Below, piece after piece: positions 6,447-14,323 of a stretch of 14,342 nucleotides of DNA (the stretch's first letter is position 1; each line of letters opens with the position of its first letter). Position numbers and translations under genes: made by a program. The stretch covers positions 1-14,342 of the forward strand of contig JAUXFG010000097.1 of assembly GCA_030620115.1 (NCBI GenBank), written 5' to 3'. This DNA is from Candidatus Fermentibacterota bacterium. Lineage in GTDB: Bacteria > JAFGKV01. The notes below the pieces were generated by a model that saw only the letters and a list, made by a program, of their open reading frames with translations, did not search any database and had not been told where the DNA came from.

Positions 6447-7241
6447 ATGAATGCGCGGGAAATTATCCTCGAAGTCGCCCATCTTTTTGGAGGATACGAG
6501 GAACAAGAAGTCCTCAAAGACATATCTATGTCGGTATGCCGTGGTGAAATCCTTGTCATCGTGGGCCGTAGCGGTTGTGGCAAGAGCACGCTCATGCGTT
6601 ATCTCCTCGGGCTGTCAAAACCATGGTCAGGCGCCGTCCATTTTGAGGGGGAAGACATCTGGGGGGAAAGCATGGATGTCCTTCGCCGATCGCGGGCAAG
6701 ATGGGGTGTGCTTTTTCAATCCGGTGCGCTCCTTGGAAGCCTCACCTTGTTGGAAAACATCACCTTGGTGCTTAACGAATTCACCAATCTCAGCCTGAAA
6801 GAAATGGAGCTGGTTGCACTGAGGAAGCTGGAAACTGTAGGATTAGCCGATTTCGCGCGGTCATATCCGCTGGAGGTATCGGGCGGAATGCAGAAAAGAG
6901 CAGGTCTCGCACGGGCTATGGCCCTTGATCCCGAGGTACTCTTCTTTGACGAACCCTCCGCTGGTCTCGACCCGGTGACCTCGTCCGAATTGGACCATCT
7001 GATCCGCTCGATCAACCGAACCATGGGAACCACCATGGTTATTGTCACCCACGAACTTGCCAGCATTCTTGCCATCGCTGATCGGGTAATCATGCTTGAT
7101 GGGGAGAGCCGCGGGATCATCGCGGAAGGAACCGTCAGGCAGCTGCAGGTGGAATCTTCGGATCGTCGCGTCACGGCCTTCTTTGGTCGAGAGAGCCTTA
7201 ATGCTTCGGGAGTCACATCAGATGTCAATGGAAGCGAATAG
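6447..7241 (+). CDS. mlaF: MlaF-type ABC transporter ATP-binding protein
   Basis: Cytosolic ATPase subunit that pairs with the MlaE-type permease to power lipid transport. All motifs are present in 264 residues: Walker A GRSGCGKST (40-48), Q-loop Q91, ABC signature VSGGM (144-148), Walker B LFFDEP (165-170) with D-loop SAGLDP, and switch histidine H202. The SGGMQKR form of the signature is typical of the MlaF group rather than of other importers. It lies 6 bp after mlaE and its last 20 bp overlap the start of the MCE gene, which suggests translational coupling. The roughly 25-residue tail after FFGRES is variable in the family. Confidence 0.95.
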   Translation: MNAREIILEVAHLFGGYEEQEVLKDISMSVCRGEILVIVGRSGCGKSTLMRYLLGLSKPWSGAVHFEGEDIWGESMDVLRRSRARWGVLFQSGALLGSLTLLENITLVLNEFTNLSLKEMELVALRKLETVGLADFARSYPLEVSGGMQKRAGLARAMALDPEVLFFDEPSAGLDPVTSSELDHLIRSINRTMGTTMVIVTHELASILAIADRVIMLDGESRGIIAEGTVRQLQVESSDRRVTAFFGRESLNASGVTSDVNGSE

Positions 7242-8091
7242 ATTTCGGTTAGGCGTCTTCTTCTTCACCACTGGCATCCTCTTCGTCAGCATCCTGATCT
7301 GGCTGACCGGCTGGTTCAAGAGTGAGGAAACTTGCGAGTATCTCTGTTACTTTGCTGAATCAGTACAGGGTCTGGAGACAGGAAGCTCCGTGAGGTTCAA
7401 TGGCGTGCCCGTGGGAACTGTTGACCGTATCGTCGTGGCCCCCGATGGCCGGTTGGTCGAAGTAATGGCACGCATCGACGCCGATTTTCCTATTGATACC
7501 GACATCGCAGCCCGGCTTGACTTCGTCGGCATCACGGGGATCAGAATCATCAATCTTCGACTCGCCGATGCCGATCAGATAGAAAGCCTCTTTCTTGCAT
7601 TTGAACCGAAATATCCCGTCATACCCGTGCAGAAATCCCAGTTGGAGAGGCTTGACATAGGATTGCAGAATCTGCTCGAGTTCATGGCGGATCTCGATAT
7701 CGCCGAGATCAGTAATCTCACCATAGAATCGCTGCATTCTATGAACAACCTCCTGAACAGCGAAGATCTGACAGGTCTTCTCCACAACGCCAACCGGACA
7801 TCCAGTCGTCTCGATTCGTTGATTCTGATCTATGCTGAGTTAGGCACAAGAGCCAATAGACTTGCCGATCAGATGAGCACCGAAGCGCCAGCGGCCGCCG
7901 AGGAAATCGGAATGCTGGTCGAGAACCTGAGCGCTCTTACGGCTTCCTACCATACTATGAGCTATGACGTCGGAGCCATTGTCGCCGAGGCCGGCGAGCT
8001 GCTGCGTGATCTTCGTTTGCTGATCAATCGATTATATGAGCATCCAGAGGAGTTCCTCGTGGAACCTCGGAAGGAGGATGTGTGGCCATGA
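7222..8091 (+). CDS. mlaD: MlaD-type MCE-domain lipid-binding protein
   Basis: Substrate-binding component of the Mla system, anchored in the inner membrane with its body in the periplasm. Of 289 residues, about 10-30 form the single N-terminal membrane helix, and 36-115 form the MCE domain (PF02470). The conserved SVQGLETGSSVRFNGVPVGT lies at 47-66 and GITGIRIINL at 103-112. The remainder is largely helical and may form the tail that oligomerises into a channel. A longer frame is open upstream, but ATG 7222 is chosen because GGGAG (7208-7212) fits it and the protein then begins just before the membrane helix. It overlaps mlaF by 20 bp and the lipoprotein gene by 4 bp (ATGA). Confidence 0.93.
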   Translation: MSMEANRFRLGVFFFTTGILFVSILIWLTGWFKSEETCEYLCYFAESVQGLETGSSVRFNGVPVGTVDRIVVAPDGRLVEVMARIDADFPIDTDIAARLDFVGITGIRIINLRLADADQIESLFLAFEPKYPVIPVQKSQLERLDIGLQNLLEFMADLDIAEISNLTIESLHSMNNLLNSEDLTGLLHNANRTSSRLDSLILIYAELGTRANRLADQMSTEAPAAAEEIGMLVENLSALTASYHTMSYDVGAIVAEAGELLRDLRLLINRLYEHPEEFLVEPRKEDVWP

Positions 8092-8690
8092 GACTGAAGC
8101 TTCTAATTCTGCCTCTGCTTCTCACAAGCTGTGTTTCCGTAAGAATCAAGTCGGAGCCCCCTCCGATCACCGCGTACAAGCTGGGCTATCCAGTGCCCGT
8201 CGCTGTTGACTCCGCCCGCGGAGGCGTCATCCGAATCAGGGATTTCTCCGTATCACCGGACTATGATCGCCTCGACATGATTCTGATCACGGGAGAGGGT
8301 ACCCTTGCGCAGACTTCGCTGCATCGGTGGGCGAGCAGACCAGCCAACATCTTGGCGGACCTCCTCTTGAGAGATCTCGTAGCAGAAGGATCTTTTCGGG
8401 CCGTGTTCAAGGGAGCCACCGCAGTAGCTGAAAATGTGACGATTCATGGTCATGTTCGAGAGTTTGGCGCAAGAAAGGAACGCAGCACATGGCACGCGGT
8501 GCTCGACATGGATCTGACATTGGTGGGCCGCGCTTCCGGGATCATCTTCCAGAAAAACTACCGCTTCGACAGAACAATGCAGACACCGGGCTACGATGCC
8601 TTGGCCGCTGCCCTCTCCACCCTGGTGGAAGAATGGTCCCTCACCGTTCGTACCGACATCCACTCATCCTTAGGGTTCGCGCAGGAATAG
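8088..8690 (+). CDS. ABC-type transport auxiliary lipoprotein (PqiC-like)
   Basis: A 200-residue lipoprotein of the ABC-transport auxiliary family (PF03886, PqiC/YmbA type), which accompanies MCE transport systems and probably sits at the outer membrane facing the periplasm. The lipobox LTSC with acceptor C15 follows a short hydrophobic signal. Family wording is visible around RIRDFSVSPDYDR, then RWASRPANILADLLLRDL, and a C-terminal segment ending in a helix. ATG 8088 overlaps the mlaD stop as ATGA, with AAGGAGG (8071-8077) upstream. An in-frame GTG at 8082 would add two residues and sits only 4 bp from that Shine-Dalgarno. It is the last gene of the operon; no intrinsic terminator was found, though a palindrome lies at 8751-8766. 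Confidence 0.85.
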   Translation: MRLKLLILPLLLTSCVSVRIKSEPPPITAYKLGYPVPVAVDSARGGVIRIRDFSVSPDYDRLDMILITGEGTLAQTSLHRWASRPANILADLLLRDLVAEGSFRAVFKGATAVAENVTIHGHVREFGARKERSTWHAVLDMDLTLVGRASGIIFQKNYRFDRTMQTPGYDALAAALSTLVEEWSLTVRTDIHSSLGFAQE

Positions 8691-8750
8691 CTTCACATTC
8701 TTGCATCCCATCTTCACCGCGGAATTGGTCTCCCCCATGTAGGGGCACGG

Positions 8751-8766
8751 TCCGCCAGCTGGCGGA
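8751..8766. repeat. 16-bp perfect palindrome TCCGCCAGCTGGCGGA, copy 3
   Basis: Identical to the copies at 120-135 and 2497-2512. It lies 60 bp after the end of the Mla operon, between convergent genes. The stem is strong but no T-run follows on either strand, so simple termination is doubtful. Confidence 0.85.
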
Positions 8767-8780
8767 TGCCCACCGGCTTG

Positions 8781-9088
8781 TCACGGCGTAGTCAAACGTA
8801 GACGGGCCTGCCACGGCGAAGCTTCCGCGAAGACGGGAGGCGTAGCCGAAGCTACATCGAGGATTTGGCTCTTCTCCCCACCTCCCCTCTCCCAGATTCT
8901 TCGGTCGCTCCGCTTCCTCAGAATGACACACGCCATATCCGTCTGCGCGCCATCACTGTCATTCTGAGCGACTCCAAGAAGCGAAGAATCTCTCCTACAT
9001 CCTTCCTCCGTCATCTGAACCCTGAACACTCTCTCCTCCGCCCGCAGATTGACAGATTCTAGATTGACAGATTCCACATTCCTCCCCC
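8781..9088. repeat. Repeat cluster D, inside the 3' end of the membrane protein frame
   Basis: From left to right: a GGCGTAG/GGCGAAGC-type GC-rich repeat (8781-8850), class 1 unit reverse (8894-8928), 28 bp, class 2 unit forward (8957-8991), a CATCTGAACCCTGAACACTC module (9017-9036; also near 11255), and AGATTGACAGATTCTAGATT with GACAGATTCCACATT (9049-9080). All of these are repeat modules found in gene-free spacers elsewhere in the window. Here they have no stop codon in the minus-strand frame of the upstream membrane protein and are therefore read as its C-terminus. Confidence 0.8.
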
Positions 9089-11012
9089 TCAATCTCATCC
9101 TCCACAATCTGAAGCCGGCGGGGCATTGATATCTGCCCCGATTGGTGAGATACGCTCGGGGTCGGTCTTCACAAATGAAGCTTATGCAATTCTTCCCACG
9201 AGGACGTAGGAGATGCCACGGCAGCGGAAGGTAATAAGCATGTCTCCTCAGTCCCAGTATCATCATGGAACCGATGTCTTGCCCGTTGACCTCCACATGT
9301 ACGTATTCACGGCAGAAAGCGCCGGCTTCCACGGTGAGCACAAGATCCGCCTGGTAGCGCTCATCAGAGGCCAGGTTGAACCATATGGAGGCATCTCCAT
9401 CGGAAAACCGGAAAGGTGCTCCCTGCTCATCTGATTCCGTAGCCCACCATCCATGGAAGAACATTATGTTGCTGCGCGGGGCGATAGGATCGCCGAATTC
9501 ATAAGAACCCAGGGCTCTCAGATTGTGATCGATCCATCTCGAGTCGAGAGATCTCTTGTTCGCCAAGAACTGAGGATATCTCCAACTCCACAGATAATTC
9601 TGATAGATATCGATATTAGGAAAAGCATTCCATCTCGTGGTATCGTTATTATAGAGACCCTGGAATGTATTGATGCCAATAGAGGCGCCACATAAGAGAA
9701 CCATGAACACGGCTACCGCCCACCGATGACGCCACTGCCGCAAAGGCTCACTATCCAAGATGATGAGTGTAAGAAGGATAACGCCGGGAAATGCCTCGGT
9801 GAAGAACCGGCTGCCAAAGCAGTGCCCTCCCCACCATCGAAAGGGCTTCGAGATCACCACGAGATGGATCATAAGCCAGCCTATGGTGAGCCAGAAGAGG
9901 GGCTTCCTGCGTACACGGGCAAAGGCCAAGGGGAGCCCCAGCCATGTCAGAATGAGATAAGGACTGAACACCACGAGACCTCTGGAGGGGCTGAACAGAT
10001 TCCCGTACATCCCCCGAATCATCCGCCACAGAAGCTCCGCACTCACCAGGGAGCCAGCCAAAAACCGCTGTCGAACAAGGAACCAGATGAGGATGGCGAA
10101 GCCCACCAGGAGCAAACCACCAATGCGAACTCTCCAGTGTTTCCATCCTAGAAAGATCCCTAGCGTCATAGCCAAGACAGCTCCAAATCCGATCAAGAAA
10201 AAACGCGTCACGCCAGGGACTCTGGTCAACAGGTAATAGTCTGGAAGGACTTGCCCGTATTCCTTCAGAGAATGAAGAATCAGCACGAGCATCAATCCCA
10301 CGAACGTCGCGGCGAGTTTGAAGAATTCACCTCGCTTGATGACGAGAACATAGACACACACGCCCACGGCGAAAAGGAGGGCCGTGGGCCTGCATAGATA
10401 GGCCGAGAAGAGGAGGAATCCCAGCAGATAGGGATTCATGGCAGCGGCATTTCGTTCCGAGTTCACGAGCATAACCAACGCCGAGAGAATGAAAAGTACT
10501 GCGAAGTTCGTGTTCCACAGCGCCGTACCCATGGTGCTTATCAGCGGGCTTCCAAGGACAAAGGCGGTGGTGATCGAGAGACTTGGGATGTGTGGCAGAT
10601 ACTGTGCGGAGATGAGATAGACCAGCAGGAATGCCAGGCCCACAGTCATGGCGGAGAGCAAATTCTGAAGAGCCCCATCGGATTTCGGAGAAAGCATGTC
10701 CTCCCCGGCTACGCGCGCGAAAAAGACAAAGGGCAGTATATAGATTGACGTCCCCAAAGGAGAGAAGTGGTAGCAATGCCCCCTGATGTGACGCAGCCTC
10801 TCGCCCTTGTCCATCCATGTCGTGGCAGGCACATAGCTCATCCCTGCATATGCATCGAGCCGAACCGTATGGTGATCTAGAATCGCCTGTGAGGTGAGAA
10901 GCGTTCCTTGGGGATCACTACCCGTGTACCGTACCGGCCCCAAGTACGCAACGAAAAAAGCCCCAACCGAAAAGAGGATTACCCCCACGCTTATCCTAGC
11001 CCGAAACTTCAA
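8781..11012 (-). CDS. GT-C-like polytopic membrane protein with repeat-derived C-terminal extension
   Basis: A large integral membrane protein, 743 residues as read. About 12 hydrophobic segments fill residues 1-445. Loop motifs resemble the GT-C superfamily (lipid-linked-sugar glycosyltransferases of the PMT/ArnT type): GSDPQGTLLTSQAIL (31-45), HFSPLGTSIYILP (82-94) and WWGGHCFGSRFF (393-404). A soluble periplasmic-type domain follows (about 490-640), with beta-rich wording such as DLVLTVEAG and VHVEVNGQDIGSM. The function is probably sugar transfer in the cell envelope, but donor and acceptor are unknown. The start is TTG at 11012, with AGAGGA six bases upstream on the minus strand; no ATG fits better. 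Residues from about 645 to 743 are encoded by intergenic repeat modules, so the functional protein probably ends near residue 640, or the extension is a recent addition. Confidence 0.75.
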   Translation of the reverse strand: MKFRARISVGVILFSVGAFFVAYLGPVRYTGSDPQGTLLTSQAILDHHTVRLDAYAGMSYVPATTWMDKGERLRHIRGHCYHFSPLGTSIYILPFVFFARVAGEDMLSPKSDGALQNLLSAMTVGLAFLLVYLISAQYLPHIPSLSITTAFVLGSPLISTMGTALWNTNFAVLFILSALVMLVNSERNAAAMNPYLLGFLLFSAYLCRPTALLFAVGVCVYVLVIKRGEFFKLAATFVGLMLVLILHSLKEYGQVLPDYYLLTRVPGVTRFFLIGFGAVLAMTLGIFLGWKHWRVRIGGLLLVGFAILIWFLVRQRFLAGSLVSAELLWRMIRGMYGNLFSPSRGLVVFSPYLILTWLGLPLAFARVRRKPLFWLTIGWLMIHLVVISKPFRWWGGHCFGSRFFTEAFPGVILLTLIILDSEPLRQWRHRWAVAVFMVLLCGASIGINTFQGLYNNDTTRWNAFPNIDIYQNYLWSWRYPQFLANKRSLDSRWIDHNLRALGSYEFGDPIAPRSNIMFFHGWWATESDEQGAPFRFSDGDASIWFNLASDERYQADLVLTVEAGAFCREYVHVEVNGQDIGSMMILGLRRHAYYLPLPWHLLRPRGKNCISFICEDRPRAYLTNRGRYQCPAGFRLWRMRLRGRNVESVNLESVNLRAEERVFRVQMTEEGCRRDSSLLGVAQNDSDGAQTDMACVILRKRSDRRIWERGGGEKSQILDVASATPPVFAEASPWQARLRLTTP

Positions 11013-11429
11013 CTGCGATCCTCTCTATCCAGTGGCCTCTCATTCCCGCAATCCAGCATTCCCTTTCTCTCCTCCCCAGATTCTTCAGGCGCTCCGCTCC
11101 CTCAGAATGACACACATTTACACAGGCACATTCCCACTACCACTGTCATTCTGAGCGACCATAAGGAGCGAAGAATCTCTCCTTCCCCTCCGAGACGACC
11201 CAAGGTCGCCCCCTTTGCGTGAGAATCATCCCAAATCCCATTCTTCCTCCGTGACCTGAACCCTGAACACTCTCTCCTCCGCCCCCCCAGATTGACAGAT
11301 TCGAGATTGTCAGAACCACAGATTACACAGATTGGGAGAGGAGATTGGGAGATTGATTGCATGGATTCCCCCAGATTCCACATTCTTCATCCTTCCCCCC
11401 CATTCCAGCAATCCAGCAATTCCCCATCC
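11013..11429. repeat. Intergenic repeat cluster E
   Basis: No gene, apart from the leader of the minus-strand membrane protein at its left edge. Contents: CATTCCCGCAATCCAGCATT (11041-11060), class 1 reverse (11078-11112), 31 bp, class 2 forward (11144-11178), CGAGACGACCCAAGGTCGCC with CCCTTTGCGTGAGA (11191-11224), a GAACCCTGAACACTCTCTCC module (11258-11277), and GATTGACAGATTCGAGATTG with TCAG (11291-11314). It then has a degenerating AGATTGGGAGAGG stretch (to about 11356) and CCAGCAATCCAGCAATT (11404-11420). Long open frames on the plus strand here belong to the antisense shadow of the aminotransferase. Confidence 0.75.
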
Positions 11430-13796
11430 CTATATCTCCACACTCATGCTCTGGGAGAGCCCATCTCCTCCTGCCTCAAACCCCTCGACGCGACAGTTCA
11501 CGTGCCGGCCGATCACGAGTCCGGTGCGAATAGCTTGGATGATGCCCGGCGTCCCCGCATCCTCAAGCACTGTTCGATCTTCCACGTAGCGATGCGATGT
11601 CTTCGTCGTCCAGTAGACGATTCCTCCTCCCACATCAAGTGGGATGGTATTCCGAAAGAGTGGCTCCTCCAGCAGGAGGATCGGGTGAGTTTGCCACCCG
11701 CCGGGAAGTCGCTCTGTAGATACGATGCCACCCGCGATATGATCTCTCGCCATCTGCATCTCGATCTTGCCCAAACCTGCGGTGAGGTCGGCAATCAACC
11801 GGACGCCAATGTCGTGCAGAGCAGAAGCGAGAGACCGTGGATCAGGGAGCGGGAGTCGATCATCAAATCCTGCCAGCACAATGGTGCGGTCGGGTTCTGC
11901 CCGTGCAGTTTCCATAACCTCTTCAACCGAGTCGCAGGGCGCCACCGTGGCAATCAACGAAAGCCCCGGCCGGGACAAGGGGTCTCCCAAGGTTACGAGC
12001 CTTACTCTCGCATCCTCGGATACCGTCCTGGAGATGCCATACGCGTCCTCCAGGCCTCCAGGCAATTCAGCGCCAAGGTGATAGAGCAGAACACGCAGGG
12101 GATCATATCCTGCACGGATGAACCTCAGCCCATACCCATTGGGTGCTCCGAGACAGCCCCGTATGGTGTTCTGGGCCCAATGGTACCAGTATGTCGAAGT
12201 GGTGCCCGTGAAGTTGATCTCCGTGTGCGTATTGGCAGCAAAGGGGAGGATCTCGGAACGAATGAACGACTCGATGGCCGGGCTGCTGGGCGTCTCCTCT
12301 TGATCCTGAAGCATGCTCCAGTCAGCGATGCCCACCCTCCGGACCACCTGGTCCCTGTGGGCGAATTCACCATTTCCTCTATCCTGGCCATAGGCAGGGG
12401 CATACTCATCCCAGCCCCGACTGATCTCCTCTACCGCGTTGAGCACTGTTTCGACCTCGTCAATTGAGTTCATCTCATTGAATGTGACTCTGATCCAACC
12501 GGGTTTCTGATCAAAGAGGCCGCGATTGATCCTGTCACGGTGATAATCGGATTCCTCATCGCTGATCTGCAGGAGCCAGTGCCCATAAGGCCCTGCGCAC
12601 GAGCACCCGGGTCGAACTTGTATGCCGAACAGATCATTGAGGAGCTTGGCAATCAAGTTGTGATGCACATAGTACACGATGGTGCCGTCGCCCAGAGGAT
12701 GAGGGAGCAGATAGGGCATCAACGAGGATGGAGGCGGGTTGTCGGTGGTGTTGTACCTGCTTCGCACCACAAAGGAAATGATGGCGAAGCGATCGAGATC
12801 AGTTCCACCGATCACTTCGATCTCGGCAACGCGGGAGAGGCGTTGAAGCGCCACTTGGGCGAAATAGCGCACCACGCTTCTGATCTGGGGAACCCGCATT
12901 TGCTTCTTGATTCGCATGACCTCCCCGATCCTGATCAACTCGATCATGGTGGATATCCGGGGAGCGGGAAGCACAAGTCTCTTCTCGTCAAACGAATCGC
13001 GACGAACGCACAGAAGGCCACAGGCCTGCGGGCCGCCGGGGAATTTGTGAGGAGAGAGCCCCACTGCATCCGCCTGACAATCCTCCAGATGCAGCGCGGC
13101 ATACGGCCCGGCAGCGGCATAGTCGAGAGCCGAAAGGGCGCCGTACTGATGTCCCAAGGAAACCAGGCGGCAAAGATCCGGTTGAATACCGGTCACATTC
13201 GAGCCGGCTGTGCACGTAATAAGAATCGGATTCGCGGCTTCGTCTCGAGCTTGTGCGAGATGTCTCTCCAAGGCATGAAGGTCGGGCTTACCCGCATCAT
13301 CGAATCCAAGGTGTATCAGCCGTTTATAGAGGCACTCCCTCAGCACCAGGTCAGCCGAGTGGTGCTCCATCATGGTCGTGATGAGTATGGGAAGCGCATC
13401 CTCCGGAATCAGCTCCACGATGCGGTCCTGATCCCAGTAGTCGGGAAGTCGGTAACCCAGGATATCACGGGTGAGCACATTCATAGCCGCGGTACAGCCC
13501 GTGCCTACCGGCAAGAGGGCGAACTGGTCTCCGGCGTGAAGTTGGCGAGTCAACCTGTCCATTGCTTCGTCGTACGCATCATGTATACGCTGCAGATCTC
13601 CCGGCGCCACGAGCTCCAGGATAACATCCTCGATGCTGCGCAGGGGTAGCCCCATGGCCGTGGAATCTGTGTAGATCACCGGGACTTCCTTGCCAAATGG
13701 GCTCTTGAATCTCGACGACGTGTAGAACAACGTGGTTCGAAATTGCTCGAAGAACTCCAACTCCTCTACCGGCACATGTGGCGTACATTCCGACAT
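11430..13796 (-). CDS. Tandem class V aminotransferase / cysteine desulfurase-like protein with a degenerate second copy
   Basis: A 788-residue PLP enzyme of the class V (SufS-like) family, about 250 residues longer than usual. Copy 1 (about 1-470) carries GTGCT (98-102), EHHS (144-147), SNVTGI (199-204), the PLP-ring aspartate D225, SPHK with Schiff-base lysine K251, the cysteine loop RPGCSCAGPYGH (395-406) and a complete small domain. It lacks the usual ANTHTE motif and the GGG...EGGTP loop. Copy 2 (about 506-788) has ANTHTE (521-526), an aspartate at D670 aligned with D225, a GGG loop (723-725) and DAGTP (746-750). In it SPHK has become STER (693-696), the phosphate loop is lost and there is no small domain. 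Residues 222-255 and 667-700 align without a gap at an offset of 445. ATG 13796 follows GGGAG by six bases. The reaction (desulfurase, epimerase or other) is unknown. Confidence 0.88.
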   Translation of the reverse strand: MSECTPHVPVEELEFFEQFRTTLFYTSSRFKSPFGKEVPVIYTDSTAMGLPLRSIEDVILELVAPGDLQRIHDAYDEAMDRLTRQLHAGDQFALLPVGTGCTAAMNVLTRDILGYRLPDYWDQDRIVELIPEDALPILITTMMEHHSADLVLRECLYKRLIHLGFDDAGKPDLHALERHLAQARDEAANPILITCTAGSNVTGIQPDLCRLVSLGHQYGALSALDYAAAGPYAALHLEDCQADAVGLSPHKFPGGPQACGLLCVRRDSFDEKRLVLPAPRISTMIELIRIGEVMRIKKQMRVPQIRSVVRYFAQVALQRLSRVAEIEVIGGTDLDRFAIISFVVRSRYNTTDNPPPSSLMPYLLPHPLGDGTIVYYVHHNLIAKLLNDLFGIQVRPGCSCAGPYGHWLLQISDEESDYHRDRINRGLFDQKPGWIRVTFNEMNSIDEVETVLNAVEEISRGWDEYAPAYGQDRGNGEFAHRDQVVRRVGIADWSMLQDQEETPSSPAIESFIRSEILPFAANTHTEINFTGTTSTYWYHWAQNTIRGCLGAPNGYGLRFIRAGYDPLRVLLYHLGAELPGGLEDAYGISRTVSEDARVRLVTLGDPLSRPGLSLIATVAPCDSVEEVMETARAEPDRTIVLAGFDDRLPLPDPRSLASALHDIGVRLIADLTAGLGKIEMQMARDHIAGGIVSTERLPGGWQTHPILLLEEPLFRNTIPLDVGGGIVYWTTKTSHRYVEDRTVLEDAGTPGIIQAIRTGLVIGRHVNCRVEGFEAGGDGLSQSMSVEI

Positions 13797-14323
13797 ATTT
13801 TTCTCCCGCTCGAAAAGGGCCTCGCTTCCCGCTCACCCCCAACCTTCAGTTATCAGCTCACCAGTCGTCAGCTCCTCTCCTCCCCAGATTCTTCAGTCGC
13901 TCCGCCCCCTCAGAATGACACACGATCCAATATCCGTCTGTACGCCACCCCTGTCATTCTGAGCGACTCACAAGAGCGAAGAATCTCTCCTTCCCCCCGA
14001 GACGACCGAAGGTCGCCCCCTTTGCGCCTTTGTGCCCTCTTGTCACGCCGAAGCCTCGGCGAAGGCGGATGTGTGAGACTCCCTTCCTCTCCCCACATTC
14101 CAGCAATTCAGCAATCAAGCAATTCGAAATCCCTACCACTACCACTGTCATTCTGAGCGACAACAAGGAGCGAAGAATCTCTCCTTCCTCCATGCTCCAT
14201 CATCTCAACGCTCAACGCTGAACGCTCTCTTCCCCCCACCCCCCCATCCAGTTTCCTCTTGAGCTTTGCATGATGTCACTTCTCTTTCCTCTGGATGTCG
14301 ATATCCCAGAAAAGGAGAAGACC
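13797..14323. repeat. Intergenic repeat clusters F and G
   Basis: No gene. Class 1 reverse (13886-13920), 31 bp, class 2 forward (13952-13986), then CGAGACGACCGAAGGTCGCC with CCCTTTGCG (13999-14027). Compared with cluster A, this last module is interrupted after TTTGCG by about 46 bp containing ACGCCGAAGCCTCGGCGAAG (about 14028-14073) and resumes as TGTGAGACTCCC. Next come CCAGCAATTCAGCAATCAAG with CAATTCGAAAT (14099-14129) and a solitary class 2 unit (14146-14180) followed by CAACGCTCAACGCTGAACGC (14206-14225). The leader of the plus-strand gene starting at 14324 occupies the last ~80 bp. Confidence 0.78.

Noticed and set aside
11292-13649. Long open frames on the plus strand (11292-12467 and 12540-13649)
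   Set aside because: They are antisense to the 788-residue aminotransferase, show no recognisable domain, and are typical shadows of a GC-rich gene.
3546-14180. A CRISPR array
   Set aside because: The repeats alternate in orientation, spacers are not of uniform length and are themselves repeated, and no cas gene is present.
3512-14221. Many short frames of 60-100 residues inside the spacers
   Set aside because: They translate the 35-bp units and neighbouring modules (peptides of the RRISP and SEGAERPKNL kind), a known source of spurious proteins.
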